The position numbers and the translations under genes were made by a program. Shown here piece by piece: positions 54,955 to 64,000 of a stretch of DNA of 64,000 nucleotides. Positions within the stretch are counted from its first letter, which is position 1. Each line of letters begins with the position of its first letter. The stretch lies in NCBI RefSeq assembly GCF_030867095.1, contig NC_081831.1:22668001-22732000 (forward strand). The letters are read 5' to 3'. Origin of the DNA: Alligator mississippiensis (taxonomy: Eukaryota > Chordata > Crocodylia > Alligatoridae). The notes beneath the pieces are model-generated. The model did no database searches, was not told the DNA's origin, and saw only the letters and a program-made list of their open reading frames with translations.

Positions 54955-54960
54955 AATAAA
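54955..54960 (+). terminator. Poly(A) signal with no intact gene upstream
   Basis: AATAAA followed by a GT-rich stretch (GAGGATGTTTTTAGC), on the plus strand. The only candidate owner is the KLF1-like locus, so it may be the old KLF1 3' end. Confidence 0.5.
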
Positions 54961-55144
54961 GAGGATGTTTTTAGCTGAACCAGGCCCAAAATGGGAAGGG
55001 AAGAAGGGGCAGGGGCAGTCCTCTGGTCTCTGGAAGCTTCCAGGCTCTGGCCTGGGGTGCAATAGAGCCTCAAGCAGGGGGTAATTGGGGCTGGGGGTAA
55101 CTCGGGGGGGGGGGCTGAGGGGGCTTGTATGGCTACCCCCTCAT

Positions 55145-55230
55145 TATTGGGGCCTGGTTGCTAGGGCAGGGGTCACCATGGTTACAAGTTCTCCCCATTC
55201 TGTGTTGGAGATGGTTGCTAGACAACCTGG
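55145..55230 (+). promoter_or_regulatory. Cluster of RFX X-box-like palindromes
   Basis: Three X-box-like sites lie within 85 bp just upstream of the coiled-coil gene: GTTGCTAGGGCA at 55158-55169, GTCACCATGGTTAC at 55172-55185, and GTTGCTAGACAAC at 55214-55226. The consensus is GTTGCCATGGCAAC. RFX factors use such sites to drive cilia and spermatid genes. Confidence 0.6.
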
Positions 55231-55280
55231 GGCATCCCCTCAGTGACCTCACCCGGGCAGGGGACCAGGCCCAGTGCGGG

Positions 55281-57908
55281 ATGGACCCGGCGTGAGTGGG
55301 GTTCCAAGCCCCTGTACTGCTGCCCGGGGTGGGGGGGAGAGGGAGATTCCTTGGTCCCTGGAGGGGAGAGGGGTGGGGCAGAGGGGGTGTACTTCCATTG
55401 CCCCCCACCAGGGGGCGCCCCCACTCAGCTCCCTTCACTATGGGAAGATCCCCAGGCTGGGGGGGCTCAGGGGACAAAGACTGGGGCCGCCGGGTCCCCC
55501 ATACTCGTGCGGTCCCTCCCTGCACGACCCCCCCCCAGCTAGAAGGCCGGGGCACGGCCCTTGGGTGCCCCTCACTCCCGACCTGAAGCCCCCTGCCCCT
55601 TCCCCGGGTGCCCCTCACTTCCGACCTGAAGCCCCCGCTGACATGGTGGGGGGGGCGCAGGAGCGCGGCGGAGAAGACCGAGCGGCTGCGAGGGGCTCTG
55701 GCTGCGGGGCTGGCCCGGGCCGAGCGCTCCCAGCACCGCCTAGATGAGCTGCGGGGGCGACGGGCCGGGCTGTGCGGGCGGCTGCGGGGGCGCAGGTGAG
55801 ACTCCTCGGGGGGCGAGGGGAGGGGGGTCCTCAGTCCCTGGGGGTCCTGAGCCCCCATCCCCTGAGTTCCCGGTCACACCCGCCCCCCAGCTTGGCCCCA
55901 CTGGCCGAGGCCGCCCGGGCACTGCGGGAGAGCCTGGAGGAGGTGGCAGCGGCCCGGAGGAAGCAGCGAGAGCAGTGGCGCCGGCAGCAGGGTCGTGCCC
56001 ACCGAAGGGTGAGAGCCTCGGATTGGGGACATGGCAAACCCCCCTCCCCCCCAAACCCCGGGGCCAGGATCAGGTCTAGTGCTCCCCATCCTGGCGCTCG
56101 CTCCTTCTCGGATTGGGAACCTCGACCTCACCCCCCCACAGATCCCTGATCGGGGCCCTACCCCTGCCCCCTCAATCCCGTTGGTACCGCCCATTTCCGA
56201 CCTGCCGCCCCCTGCCCCCCATTTCTTCCTGGTGCCCCTCACTCCCGACCCGCAACCCCCTGCATGCCTCCGTCCTGGCTGGGCCAGGGGCGTGTGCAGG
56301 GATCCGAGGGGTCCAACCCACCCCCCGCCCCCGCAGGAGGAGGAGAACCAGTGCCTGGCGGAGACCGTGCGGGAGCTGCAGGCCGAGGTGAGACCCCGGG
56401 AGGGGGGGCTTGGACACCTGGGTTCTTTACAGGCAGGACTGGACCGGGGAAGGGGGACTTAGGCATGATGTCTGGGTTCTCTCCCCGGGTTTGGGGAATC
56501 AGAGAAAGGGAATGGGTGGGGTGGGGAACCCCGGACTCCTGGGTTCCCTGTTTCAGTTTCCCCGCCCAGCTGCTCTAGGGGAGGGGGAGTTTGGGCAGCT
56601 CTCACCCTCCGTCCCCAGGCGCGCAGGCAGCGGGCGGCCGTGCGGTGCGAGCTAGAGACGGGGCGGTGGCTGCGGGCGCAGCGGGCAGAGCTGGAGGTGA
56701 GGGGGGACCCGGGGCAGGGGGCGACAGCAGGTGGACTCCCCGCGGGGCGGCCGTTGGGGGCGGGAGCTGATGGGTCTGTGACCCCCCACAGCGATACCTG
56801 CGGGAAACGGAGACCGAGCAGTTGGGGCGGGGCGGCTGCATCGCCCAGGTACGGGGGGGGGGGCGATGCTCCTCACCCCCGACCCACAGCCCCCCCGCCC
56901 CGTCCCAGTCCGGCTGACTCTACCGGGGGGTTTGGGGGCGGGGAGCAGAGGCGGTGTCACCTGGAGGAGCTGAGCGGGGCCGTGCGGGATCTGTCCCTGC
57001 GGACCCAGGTAGGTGCCGACCCCTCTCCACCTTGTTACCCCCCCCACCCCTTCCCGCGGCCTTAGGATACCTAGGTTTCACCCACGGAGGTGCGCCGGGG
57101 CCGTGCCTCGGTTTCCCCCTTGTTGGAATGATCTTCAGGGGACGGACCCCTCGTCTTCGGGGAGGCCCGATCCTGGCTCTGACTGTCCCCGCCCCCCCAG
57201 ACCCTGCGCGTCAGCAGCCGGTCCTTGGCCCCACGCGTGGCTGAGGCGCAGCAGGAGGCGGAGTTGTGAGTGGGGGGAGGGGGCTCTTGGGGGTGGGGTC
57301 TGGGGCCAGCCCCTTCCCCCTCCCCCACCCGGCTGGTGGTGGACCCTTCCCTTCGTGGCCCGCAGCAGTTGGGGGTCTCTCGGGGGTCACCCCAATCCCC
57401 GGGGGGGGGGACAAGGGGGGAGTTCTGAACCGCGTCCTGTTCCAGGGCCCGGAATGCGCCGCCAGGCCCCGCGGGAGGCAGCGGCTGGACGGTACGGGGT
57501 GCCGGGGGGAAGCGGAGGGCAAGGGCTGCAGGTCGGGAGTGAGTGACACCAGTGGCGCGGGGGGTGCGGTTCAAGAGTGAGAGGTGTCCAGAGACGGGAC
57601 TGGGGAGGCAGTTCAGGGGAGCGGGGGGCAAATCCTGGGGGCGCTGGGGCCGGAGGGGGCCGTGGATGGGGGGCGCTGGGGTCCCGGGTCTCACTGCACC
57701 CCCTGCCCCGCAGGAGATGCTGCTGCACCCGGACTCGGGGCGGCGCCCGCCCAGGTGAGGAGGCCCCGAGACTACGGGGGGGAGGGGTGGCGGGGGTCGC
57801 TGCTCCCTTCACGCCGCCTCCTCCCTCCGCAGGTGCTCGGCGCTGCAGGTGGCCTGGGCCTTGCTCCGCGCCGCGCTGGGCCTGATCCGAGCCCTGGGCC
57901 CGCAATAA
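55281..57908 (+). CDS. Unrecognised coiled-coil protein
   Basis: Eleven small exons: 55281-55291, 55661-55795, 55891-56008, 56337-56387, 56619-56696, 56792-56848, 56949-57008, 57201-57265, 57446-57491, 57714-57754 and 57833-57908. Every junction is GT-AG and in phase, giving 245 aa (MDPASAAEKTERL start). Residues 5 to about 190 are almost all Arg/Glu/Leu/Ala-rich helix with heptad-like spacing, for example EARRQRAAVRCELETGRWLR, and only one short break. The helix ends in QEAEL, then a Gly/Pro linker (NAPPGPAGGSGW). The C-terminal stretch ALQVAWALLRAALGLIRALG (about 223-242) is hydrophobic or amphipathic and could be a tail anchor or a helix for oligomerisation. The upstream X-box cluster suggests a ciliary or spermatid role. 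The stop codon TAA is inside AATAAA at 57904-57909. I do not recognise the family, and no such gene lies between KLF1 and DNASE2 in human. Confidence 0.7.
55405..55420 (+). promoter_or_regulatory. CTCF-like core motif
   Basis: CCACCAGGGGGCGCCC, in intron 1 of the coiled-coil gene, is a near-perfect CTCF core. Confidence 0.5.
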
Positions 57909-58279
57909 AGGAGACGGGCAGAAACGTGCCCTCACGCTTCGGGATCGGGACACCCCGCCCTTCCAAACCTAGAGAGGACCCTGGAGTCCCAGCCCCGCCG
58001 CTGCCGCCTACTAGACCCCACTGCCTGCCCCCCGTAGAGGATGGGACCCAGGCGTCCTCCGGCTCCAGCCCCCCACTCCCAAACCACTAGACTCCGCTCT
58101 GCCCAGCCAGGAGCGAACCCAGGCGTCTGAGTCCAGCCTCTGCCCTGCTAGACCCTCCCCACCAGGAGAGGACTCAGGTGGCGCTGCTAGCAACTTCCCC
58201 ACAGCGTCCGGCCCCAGGCGTCCGGCCCCGCCCCCCTCTCTAGCCCCGCCCAGCCCCCCCCTGTCATGTGCTCCCTCCG
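57909..58279. other. Gap between coiled-coil gene and DNASE2
   Basis: Three copies of the dispersed ACCCAGGCGTC motif lie at about 57990-58170, in reverse orientation. No gene is seen. Confidence 0.4.
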
Positions 58280-58347
58280 CGGGGAAGTGGAAGTGGGGGT
58301 GTTACGCGAGACCGGAGGAGCTGGGGCTTCGCGGATACGCGAGATAG
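58280..58347 (+). promoter_or_regulatory. Probable DNASE2 non-coding first exon and promoter
   Basis: A donor, GATAG|GTGAGA, ends a GC-rich segment at 58347. The acceptor TCTTCGCAG|GTCTG at 58797 lies 20 bases upstream of the start codon, so a 5' UTR exon plus a 450-bp intron is likely. The E-box GTCATGTG near 58263 resembles a weak lysosomal CLEAR site. The upstream end is uncertain. Confidence 0.45.
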
Positions 58348-58351
58348 GTGA

Positions 58352-58384
58352 GACTCGCCTCGCCTCGCCTCGCCTCGCCTCGCC
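58352..58384. repeat. CGCCT pentanucleotide tandem repeat
   Basis: Six to seven copies of CGCCT begin a few bases after the presumed DNASE2 exon 1 donor. Confidence 0.8.
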
Positions 58385-58816
58385 AGGGGGCCCGGACACG
58401 GATTCCTTGGGACGGGGGTGCTCGGGCACCTGGGTTCGCTGAGGGGGCCCCAGAAGCTTGGGTTCTCTCCGGGGGGACGGGCAGCAGCCTGGGTATGGGG
58501 CACCCTGTAGGGTGCCAGGAGCCGGGACCCCCGCGCTGAGATGCTGCCATTTCTGGGGTGGAACCAGGATGTCCTCACTTTCGTGGGATAGTGGAAGCTG
58601 AGGAACCCAGGCATCTGGGCCTCCTCTCCCCCGCTCCCTACAGAAATGAGGAAGTCCGGGCTCCCTGCTTCCACACCCAGGAGCTCAGGAGAGAACCCAG
58701 GCGTCCAGGCTCCCAGCTCCCCCTATTGCCCCCCTGGAGCTGGGGAGGGAACCCAGGTGTTCCGGCTAGGGTGTCACTGTAATGCTGTCTTCGCAGGTCT
58801 GTGTCCCACCCCTGCT

Positions 58817-61800
58817 ATGCTGCCCCTCCTGTTCATGGCCTTGTCCCTGACCCCTGCTGCGGGGGGGGGCATCTCCTGTTATGATGACAATGGGCAGCCT
58901 GTGGATTGGTGAGTGCCACCACCCCAAAACACTCAGGTGTCTGGATTCCCCCTCCAGAACTAACCCATCTCCCTCCCAAAGAATGCAGGCATCTGGGCTC
59001 CCCCACCCCCGCAACTTCAACCACAAACCCATCTTTCCCAGAGAACCCAGGAGTTTGGTCTCCCCACTCAAGTGACCCACAAGCCTCCATCAGAGAACAC
59101 AGGTGTCCAGACTCCAACCCTGCCCACATAGCCCTGTAGTCATAACCCCCCATGTTTTAGCTGGGGAGAGGGGGCTTTCTCCCATCAATTGTCCCTTCCC
59201 TTTCCCAAATGCCCCACCCCCAAAGCTGCCCCCAGGCATGGGCAGGGGGAGCCTGGCCACTGTCCTTGGGGTTAACTGGCCCCTGCCCCCTCCCCACCCC
59301 AGGTTCGTGGCCTACAAGCTGCCGCACCATTCCCCAGGCCAGGGGCTGCGTTACCACTACCTGGATGCCCGCAGGGGGGACTGGGTGTCTGGCCGTGCCC
59401 TCATCAACAGCTCCCAGGGCGCTCTGGGCACCACCCTGCGCCAGCTATACCAGGCTGCAACCACTGTGAGTGTGGGGTTGGGGTTCAGGGGTGAATAATG
59501 GGGCTCAGAGCGTACCAGGGGCAGGAGGATGAGTGCCTAGAGGTCAGAGGGCATAGGTGGGGGGCAGGGGTCATGGGGGACGAGGTGCAGGGGGAGTTCC
59601 TAGAAGTCAGGGATCACGAGGATCAGAGGGCATGGGGATGAGTGCACAAGCGGGGGTCACTGGGGACAGGGGGTACAGAGGTGCATGCATAGATGGGGGT
59701 CAGGAGTCATTGGGGTCAGGGGACATTGGGGTGAGTGCATAGGTGGGGTCAGGGGTCACTGGTGTCGGGGTACAGTTAAGTGCACTGGTATAACTGCATA
59801 AGGCAGGGCAAGGGTTGGTGAGTACACGGGGTCAATGCCAGGGGCATGGTGGGGGGGAAATCTGGGCTTGGGGGAGCATTGGAGACAGCTCCCCCTGCTT
59901 CCCCCCCAACCCAGCAGGGTGACGCCATGGCCTACGTGCTGTACAACGACCAGCCCCCCCGGGCCAACACCAGCATTAGCACCCGCTTTGCTGCCTCCCA
60001 CGGCCACACCAAGGGTATGCCTGGACACTTGGGTTCTCCACCCTGTGCTTGCAGGGGGAGGGGAAAGCAGGGGAGGTTCTATCCTGTTCTGGGTGGGTGA
60101 CATCTGGGTCCCATCTTGGCTCTTGGTGGGGGGCTGGGGGAGAGGGGCATAGAGCCCAGACACCTGGGTCCCATCTTAGCTCTGGGGGGTGGGGTGGCCT
60201 GGGCACCTGGGTCCCACACCAGCTGTGACTGTGTGGCAGGCGTGGTGCTGCTGGATGGGACACAGGGTCTGTGGCTGGTGCACAGTGCCCCGCACTTCCC
60301 ACCGCCCACGGCCACCACCTTCGCCTGGCCCCCAACTGCCTCTCGCTTTGGCCAGACCTTCCTGTGTATCACCTTCCCCTACGCCAGCTTCCAGGACATT
60401 GGTACGTACCGCCCCCCACCCCGGACACCTGGGTTCTCTGCAGGGACTGGGGCCTAAGAGTGGGAGGGGTTGGAAGCCTGGACCCCTGGGTTCTCTATGG
60501 TGGTGAGCTGGGTTGAGAGCCTGGACACCTGGGTTCCCTATGGAGGCTGAAGAGTGAGAACAAGGGGAGGCTGGGAGCCCAGCCACCTGGATTCTGTACA
60601 GGGGCTGGAAGCCTGGACTCATGGGCTCTTTCCCAGCTCTAGGCGGGGAAGTGGGGTCTCAAGGGGAGAGGTGGGAGCTGGGACACCTGGGTTCTCTGGG
60701 GGATGAAAGCAGGGGGCGCTGGGAGCCCAGACACTTGGGTTCTCTCCTGTGCTGGGAGGGGTGGGAAGGCTGGGCTGAGCTGAGCCAGTGCGTTTGTCGC
60801 ACCCCAGGCCGAAGCCCTGATGCCCACCCCCCACCCCACCCCCTTCCACCCAGGGCAGCAGTTGCTTGTGAACCAGCCCCTGGTGTATGACTCCAGCGTG
60901 GGCGGTGCCTTTGCCCAGGACCTGCCCGATCTGGCACTAGCAGCCTCCATGAAGCCAGTGAAGGCGCCGCCCTGGAACCGCAGCGTCACCCTCCCCTCCC
61001 TGGGGGGGGCACCCTTCCTCAGCCTGGCCAAACACCGCCGCTTCCATGATGGTGAGTAGAGGGGGCTGGGGTGCAGATGGGGGCTCTTGGTTGGGGTGAG
61101 GTGGAAGAAGTGGGGACTGTCAGGGCAAGGGCCTGGGCTGGGGGCTCTATGGCTTGGGAAGGCTGCCTGGAGCTACAGTGGGCAGGGACCTGGACTGGGG
61201 TCTCCAAGGCTCTTGGCTAGGGTGCGGGGGCTGGGAGACCTATGGAGGGAGTGGGAGCCCTCCATGAGTTGGTGAGCAGAGTGGGAAGGATTGGGAGTGG
61301 GCAGGGGCTCTAGGCTTTGGGTTGGGGAGTGGGCGCTGTGCGGGAGGGGAACTGCCTTGAATATAGTGGGGCTGAGAGGGGGTAGAGCAGGCTGAAGGGG
61401 CTCTTGGGCTCAGGTCTTCATGAGGGCTTGGTGGGGTAGGGCATAGAAGGCAGCTGCCAGGGGTTGTGGAGGAGCAGGGGTCTCCAGGGCTTACCTGTGC
61501 ACCCTGCCCTTTGCCCCCAGACCTGTACTCCGGCTGGCTGGCTGCGGCCCTGGGCGACACACTGCTGGTGGAGTCGTGGCGGGATGGGCCGGGGGACCTG
61601 CCCTCCAACTGCTCAGGGCCGGGGCCACAGGTGCTGAACGTGGCACACGTGGCCTTCCCGGACATGCCAGCCTTTGCGACCACGCAGGATCACTCCAAGT
61701 GGGCGGTTGCCGACACCGCCGCCTGGGCCTGTGTGGCTGACACCAACCGCAATCGGGGTGAGGAGCAGCGTGGCGGTGGCGCTGTCTGCCTACCCCACCG

Positions 61801-61855
61801 CCCCCTCTGGAAGGCCTTCCGTGGCCTGGTGCAGGACTACGACCCCTGCCCCTAG
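58817..61855 (+). CDS. DNASE2: Deoxyribonuclease II (lysosomal)
   Basis: Six coding exons: 58817-58908, 59303-59465, 59915-60014, 60240-60401, 60854-61051 and 61521-61855, giving 349 aa (human 360). A signal peptide (MLPLLFMALSLTPAAG) precedes CYDDNGQPVDWFVAYKLP. The phospholipase D-like active-site HxK motifs are both present: SHGHTKGVVLLDG and TQDHSKWAV. Other family signatures are ALINSSQGALGTTL, YVLYNDQPP, FAQDLPDLA, DLYSGWLAAALGD and RNRGEEQRGGG. The protein is an acid endonuclease that digests DNA in lysosomes; in mammals it clears the expelled nuclei of erythroblasts. Sequons include NSS, NRS and NCS. The cysteine right after HSKW in human is alanine here, while the later WxCVxD and VC cysteines remain. 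Exon 3 has a tandem acceptor CAGCAG, so one glutamine may be optional. Confidence 0.96.
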
Positions 61856-62354
61856 CCTGGTATTGGGGTGGGGGGCTGGATGCTGGGATTCTCCAGGCTG
61901 GGGGTGGTGGGGGGAGCCAGGACATGTGGGTTCTGTCCTGTGCGGGAAGCCAGCAATTAGAGCAGGAAGGGGAGCTGGGATGACTGGGTTCTCCCTGGGT
62001 GGGGGTAAGGGGTGGAGTCATGAGGGCTGGACTCTCAGCCGTGCGGGGGGGGGGGGCAGGAAGCCAGGACCCCTAGGAGGGGGTGAGTCAGGAACCAGGA
62101 CACCTGCGTTCTCTCCCACGCTGCGGACTGGGGCAATAGTGGTTGGAGCAGGGCGGGGGTCAGGATGCCTGGGTCCTCTACCTGCCCGGGGAGAGGAGTG
62201 CAAGTGGGGGTGGGAAGAACTAGGACACCTAGGTTCTCTTCCCGTGGGCAGGGGCCACTAGACACTCCTCATGTCTCCCTGGGGCTTTGTAAGTGGCCAG
62301 AGGGTCATGGAATTGGGGGGGAGGGGGGCAGACGCCTGTGTCCCTAAAGCTGCC

Positions 62355-62360
62355 AATAAA
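62355..62360 (+). terminator. DNASE2 poly(A) signal (AATAAA)
   Basis: AATAAA, 500 bases after the DNASE2 stop, is the first good signal on this strand. Confidence 0.7.
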
Positions 62361-62613
62361 TGGTCCCATTGCCAAGTGTCCCTGCACTGTCTCCAAATGT
62401 CTGTGCCCATCTCATGGTTTGGGGACTTGGGGGAGGGGAGTGTTGGGGCCTAGCTGAGAGCAGCCTGGTGGCCCTTGGAGGGGGGTTGGCTGGGCCTCCA
62501 GACGCCTGGGTTCTTTCCGAGCTGCGGAAGGGGAGTCGAGCTGGGGGTAGGTTGGCGGGGAGGGGGCTGCTTGTTGGACCCTCCCCATGACTGCGTCCTG
62601 CAAGGCTCCTCGG

Positions 62614-62722
62614 ACTACATTTCCCAGCATGCGCTATCCCTGTACTACCCAGCATACTCTGGGAAGCCGAAACTCCCTCCCCCAGGATGCCCGGGGTCTG
62701 GGACTCCACTTCCCAGGCAGCG
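62614..62722 (+). promoter_or_regulatory. Cluster of ZNF143/Staf-like sites
   Basis: ACTACATTTCCCAGCATGC at 62614-62632 is a near-consensus ZNF143 site. ACTACCCAGCAT follows at 62644-62655, then weaker relatives near 62678-62692 (CCCCCAGGATGC) and 62702-62720 (CCACTTCCCAGGCAG). GCCGGAAGTG, an ETS site, is nearby at 62760. This looks like a promoter, but I cannot assign the gene. Confidence 0.5.
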
Positions 62723-62930
62723 CTGGGGTGGCATCGGAAATTGCCCGGGGCTGCTTGGGGCCGGAAGTGGGGTGCAGTCCCTGGGCAAAGGGGTGGGTGG
62801 GGCCTGAGTGGAGCTGCCCTGGGCCCGGACGCCTGGGTTCCCTTTTCGGTTTTGGGCTCCTGATTGGGAGGTGTCACAGGCTTGTTGGGCAACAGGGGGC
62901 ACTGCCCGGGGGTGCCGTAGTGCGAGGCGG

Positions 62931-62946
62931 CCACCAGGGGGCAGCA
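62931..62946 (+). promoter_or_regulatory. CTCF-like core motif
   Basis: CCACCAGGGGGCAGCA is a strong match to the CTCF core. Confidence 0.55.
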
Positions 62947-62975
62947 CAAACCATGCGAACATCGTGGGTTAGTGC

Positions 62976-62981
62976 TTTATT
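62976..62981 (-). terminator. Possible poly(A) signal of a minus-strand gene entering from the right
   Basis: AATAAA on the minus strand in CATGGCAATAAAGCACT. Human MAST1 lies tail to tail with DNASE2, so this could be the MAST1 3' end. No coding sequence confirms it. Confidence 0.25.
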
Positions 62982-63114
62982 GCCATGCCTCTTCTCCCGG
63001 CTCCTGTTCCTCTCGGCGGCTCTCAACCAGACGTGGGTGCAGCCTCGCAGCCCTGATCCTCACTGGGCTCCGTGACGTTCGGGACCGCCCCCCCCCGTCA
63101 CCTTCTCCTGGCCT

Positions 63115-63470
63115 GAAATGCAGCAGCCTCTAGGGTGGGACACGTTGGAGGTTATACAAGGACCCGGGGGGGGGAATGCAACAGCCTCTGGGGTGCGGCA
63201 CGTGGGCGTGTTAGACACGGACCCGGGGGGTGGGAGATGCAGCTGCCTCTGGAGTGAGCTGCTGCGCGGGGGTGGGAGGGGGAGGGCTGATATGGGAGGG
63301 ATCTGGGGGTGAACTGCAGCTGCCTCTAGGGTGGGACCCCCGGGGGGCGGGGCTGGTTCTACCGGGATCCCCGCAGTGGAGATGCAGCTGTCTCTGGGGA
63401 GGGACATGGGGAGCGCTGGCCGCACCCGGATGGCTGCGTGGGGACGTGCAGCTGTTTCTGGGGTGGGGCT
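63115..63470 (+). repeat. Array of ATGCAGCTGCCTCTGGGGTG units
   Basis: Six units start near 63118, 63177, 63237, 63315, 63380 and 63447, spaced 58-78 bases. The core is ATGCAGCWGYCTCTRGGGTGGG, with unrelated sequence between cores. The same core appears singly or in small arrays in the TTC39-family gene (4299-4460) and in RAD23A intron 1 (10908, 11420, 11845, 11915). Confidence 0.65.
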
Positions 63471-63544
63471 GGATGTACCGGAACCCCGCTGCAGCCTCCG
63501 CTGGGGGCGGCCGATGGCTGCGCTGGGACCCCCGCGGATGCCGG

Positions 63545-63712
63545 GATGCAGCTGCCCCTGCCTCCCCCGCCCTCGGGGCGGGCCTGGCTACGGCCCCGCC
63601 CCGTGCCGGCGCTGGAGCCGGGCGGACGCGTTATGCAAGCGCTGACCCACTAACACACATCGCGCCGCCGCCGCCGCCCGGCCCGGCCCGGCCCAGGTAC
63701 CGGGGCGCCGCG
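63545..63712 (+). promoter_or_regulatory. CpG-dense candidate promoter and first exon
   Basis: Very CpG-rich sequence with a GCCGCC run, ending in a good donor, CCCAG|GTACCG, near 63696. It could be the untranslated first exon of a plus-strand gene that leaves the window. There is no direct proof. Confidence 0.3.
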
Positions 63713-63818
63713 GGGGGCGGGTGCTGCCCGTGCCATTGTGTCCGGGCGAGTTGTGTGAGGGGCTTGTGTTGTGTTGTGTCCAAGAGAGCTCATGCGCGGC
63801 CGCCTGTGCGGGGCTGAG

Positions 63819-63822
<4 letters not shown>

Positions 63823-63853
<31 letters not shown>
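63823..63853. repeat. (GT)n microsatellite
   Basis: About 15 uninterrupted GT units, followed by imperfect GT-rich sequence to about 63890. Confidence 0.9.
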
Positions 63854-63855
<2 letters not shown>

Positions 63856-64000
63856 TGCGTGCGTTGTGGCTGTGGTGTGTGTGGAGGGGTGCGTGGTTGT
63901 GAATTTGCTTGGGGTGGTATTGGGGAGCCTGCATGCCTCCTTCCTAAGTGCATTGTGTGGGTTGTGTGGACCTGGGGTGTAGGGCTGTGTTTGTGTGTGG

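Larger units (their letters stand above)
62361..64000. other. Right-end region without a recognised gene
   Basis: GC-rich, no coding exon recognised. It holds a ZNF143-like motif cluster, a CTCF-like site, a minus-strand AATAAA, an array of ATGCAGCTGCCTCTGGGGTG units, a CpG-dense segment and a (GT)n tract. MAST1 would be expected next on the minus strand from human synteny, but no MAST1 coding sequence is visible. Confidence 0.5.

Noticed and set aside
63060-63425. 121-codon minus-strand open frame
   Set aside because: Its repeated LQLHLPPP-type text comes from the ATGCAGCTGCCTCTGGGGTG array.
62960-64000. MAST1 coding sequence expected by synteny
   Set aside because: No PDZ or kinase or C-terminal MAST text is found on the minus strand. 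Only a poly(A) signal and repeats are present.

Overview
This window is vertebrate nuclear DNA. The genes have many short exons, GT-AG introns, CpG-rich promoters and AATAAA-type polyadenylation signals. Two CR1 LINE 3' ends and hAT-like and other MITE-like pieces, with no Alu, B1 or MIR copies seen, point to a non-avian sauropsid. A crocodilian or turtle is most likely. I cannot name the species.

The gene order matches the human 19p13.13 block, inverted as a unit. From left to right: a TTC39-family gene (minus, 3' end cut off by the window edge), RAD23A (minus), CALR (minus), FARSA (plus), an unrecognised 3-exon single-pass membrane protein gene (minus), SYCE2 (plus), GCDH (minus), a decayed KLF1-like fragment where KLF1 is expected, an unrecognised 11-exon coiled-coil gene (plus), and DNASE2 (plus). 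The TTC39-family, membrane-protein and coiled-coil genes are not in the human block as I know it. I joined exons by reading splice sites and phases. Every multi-exon gene listed closes in frame, and six (RAD23A, CALR, FARSA, SYCE2, GCDH, DNASE2) can be followed residue by residue against the human protein.

The left half (1-32 kb) and the right end (46.8-64 kb) are GC-rich and gene-dense. Their introns are packed with three families of short dispersed motifs. The middle (about 33-46.8 kb) is AT-rich and holds only SYCE2 and a 310-bp MITE. The genes do not form one pathway. They cover DNA repair and proteasome delivery (RAD23A), ER calcium and glycoprotein folding (CALR), tRNA charging (FARSA), meiosis (SYCE2), mitochondrial lysine catabolism (GCDH) and lysosomal DNA degradation (DNASE2).

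The most interesting points are: (1) a KLF1 locus that keeps a zinc-finger-1 fragment, promoter-like motifs and a poly(A) signal but no recognisable finger 2; (2) a new-looking 245-aa coiled-coil gene behind a cluster of RFX X-box-like palindromes, with its stop codon inside its own AATAAA; (3) a new-looking 184-aa membrane protein gene convergent with FARSA; (4) a short B-box-bearing intronic repeat with strong sense-strand bias; and (5) clusters of CTCF-like and ZNF143-like motifs at the right end.
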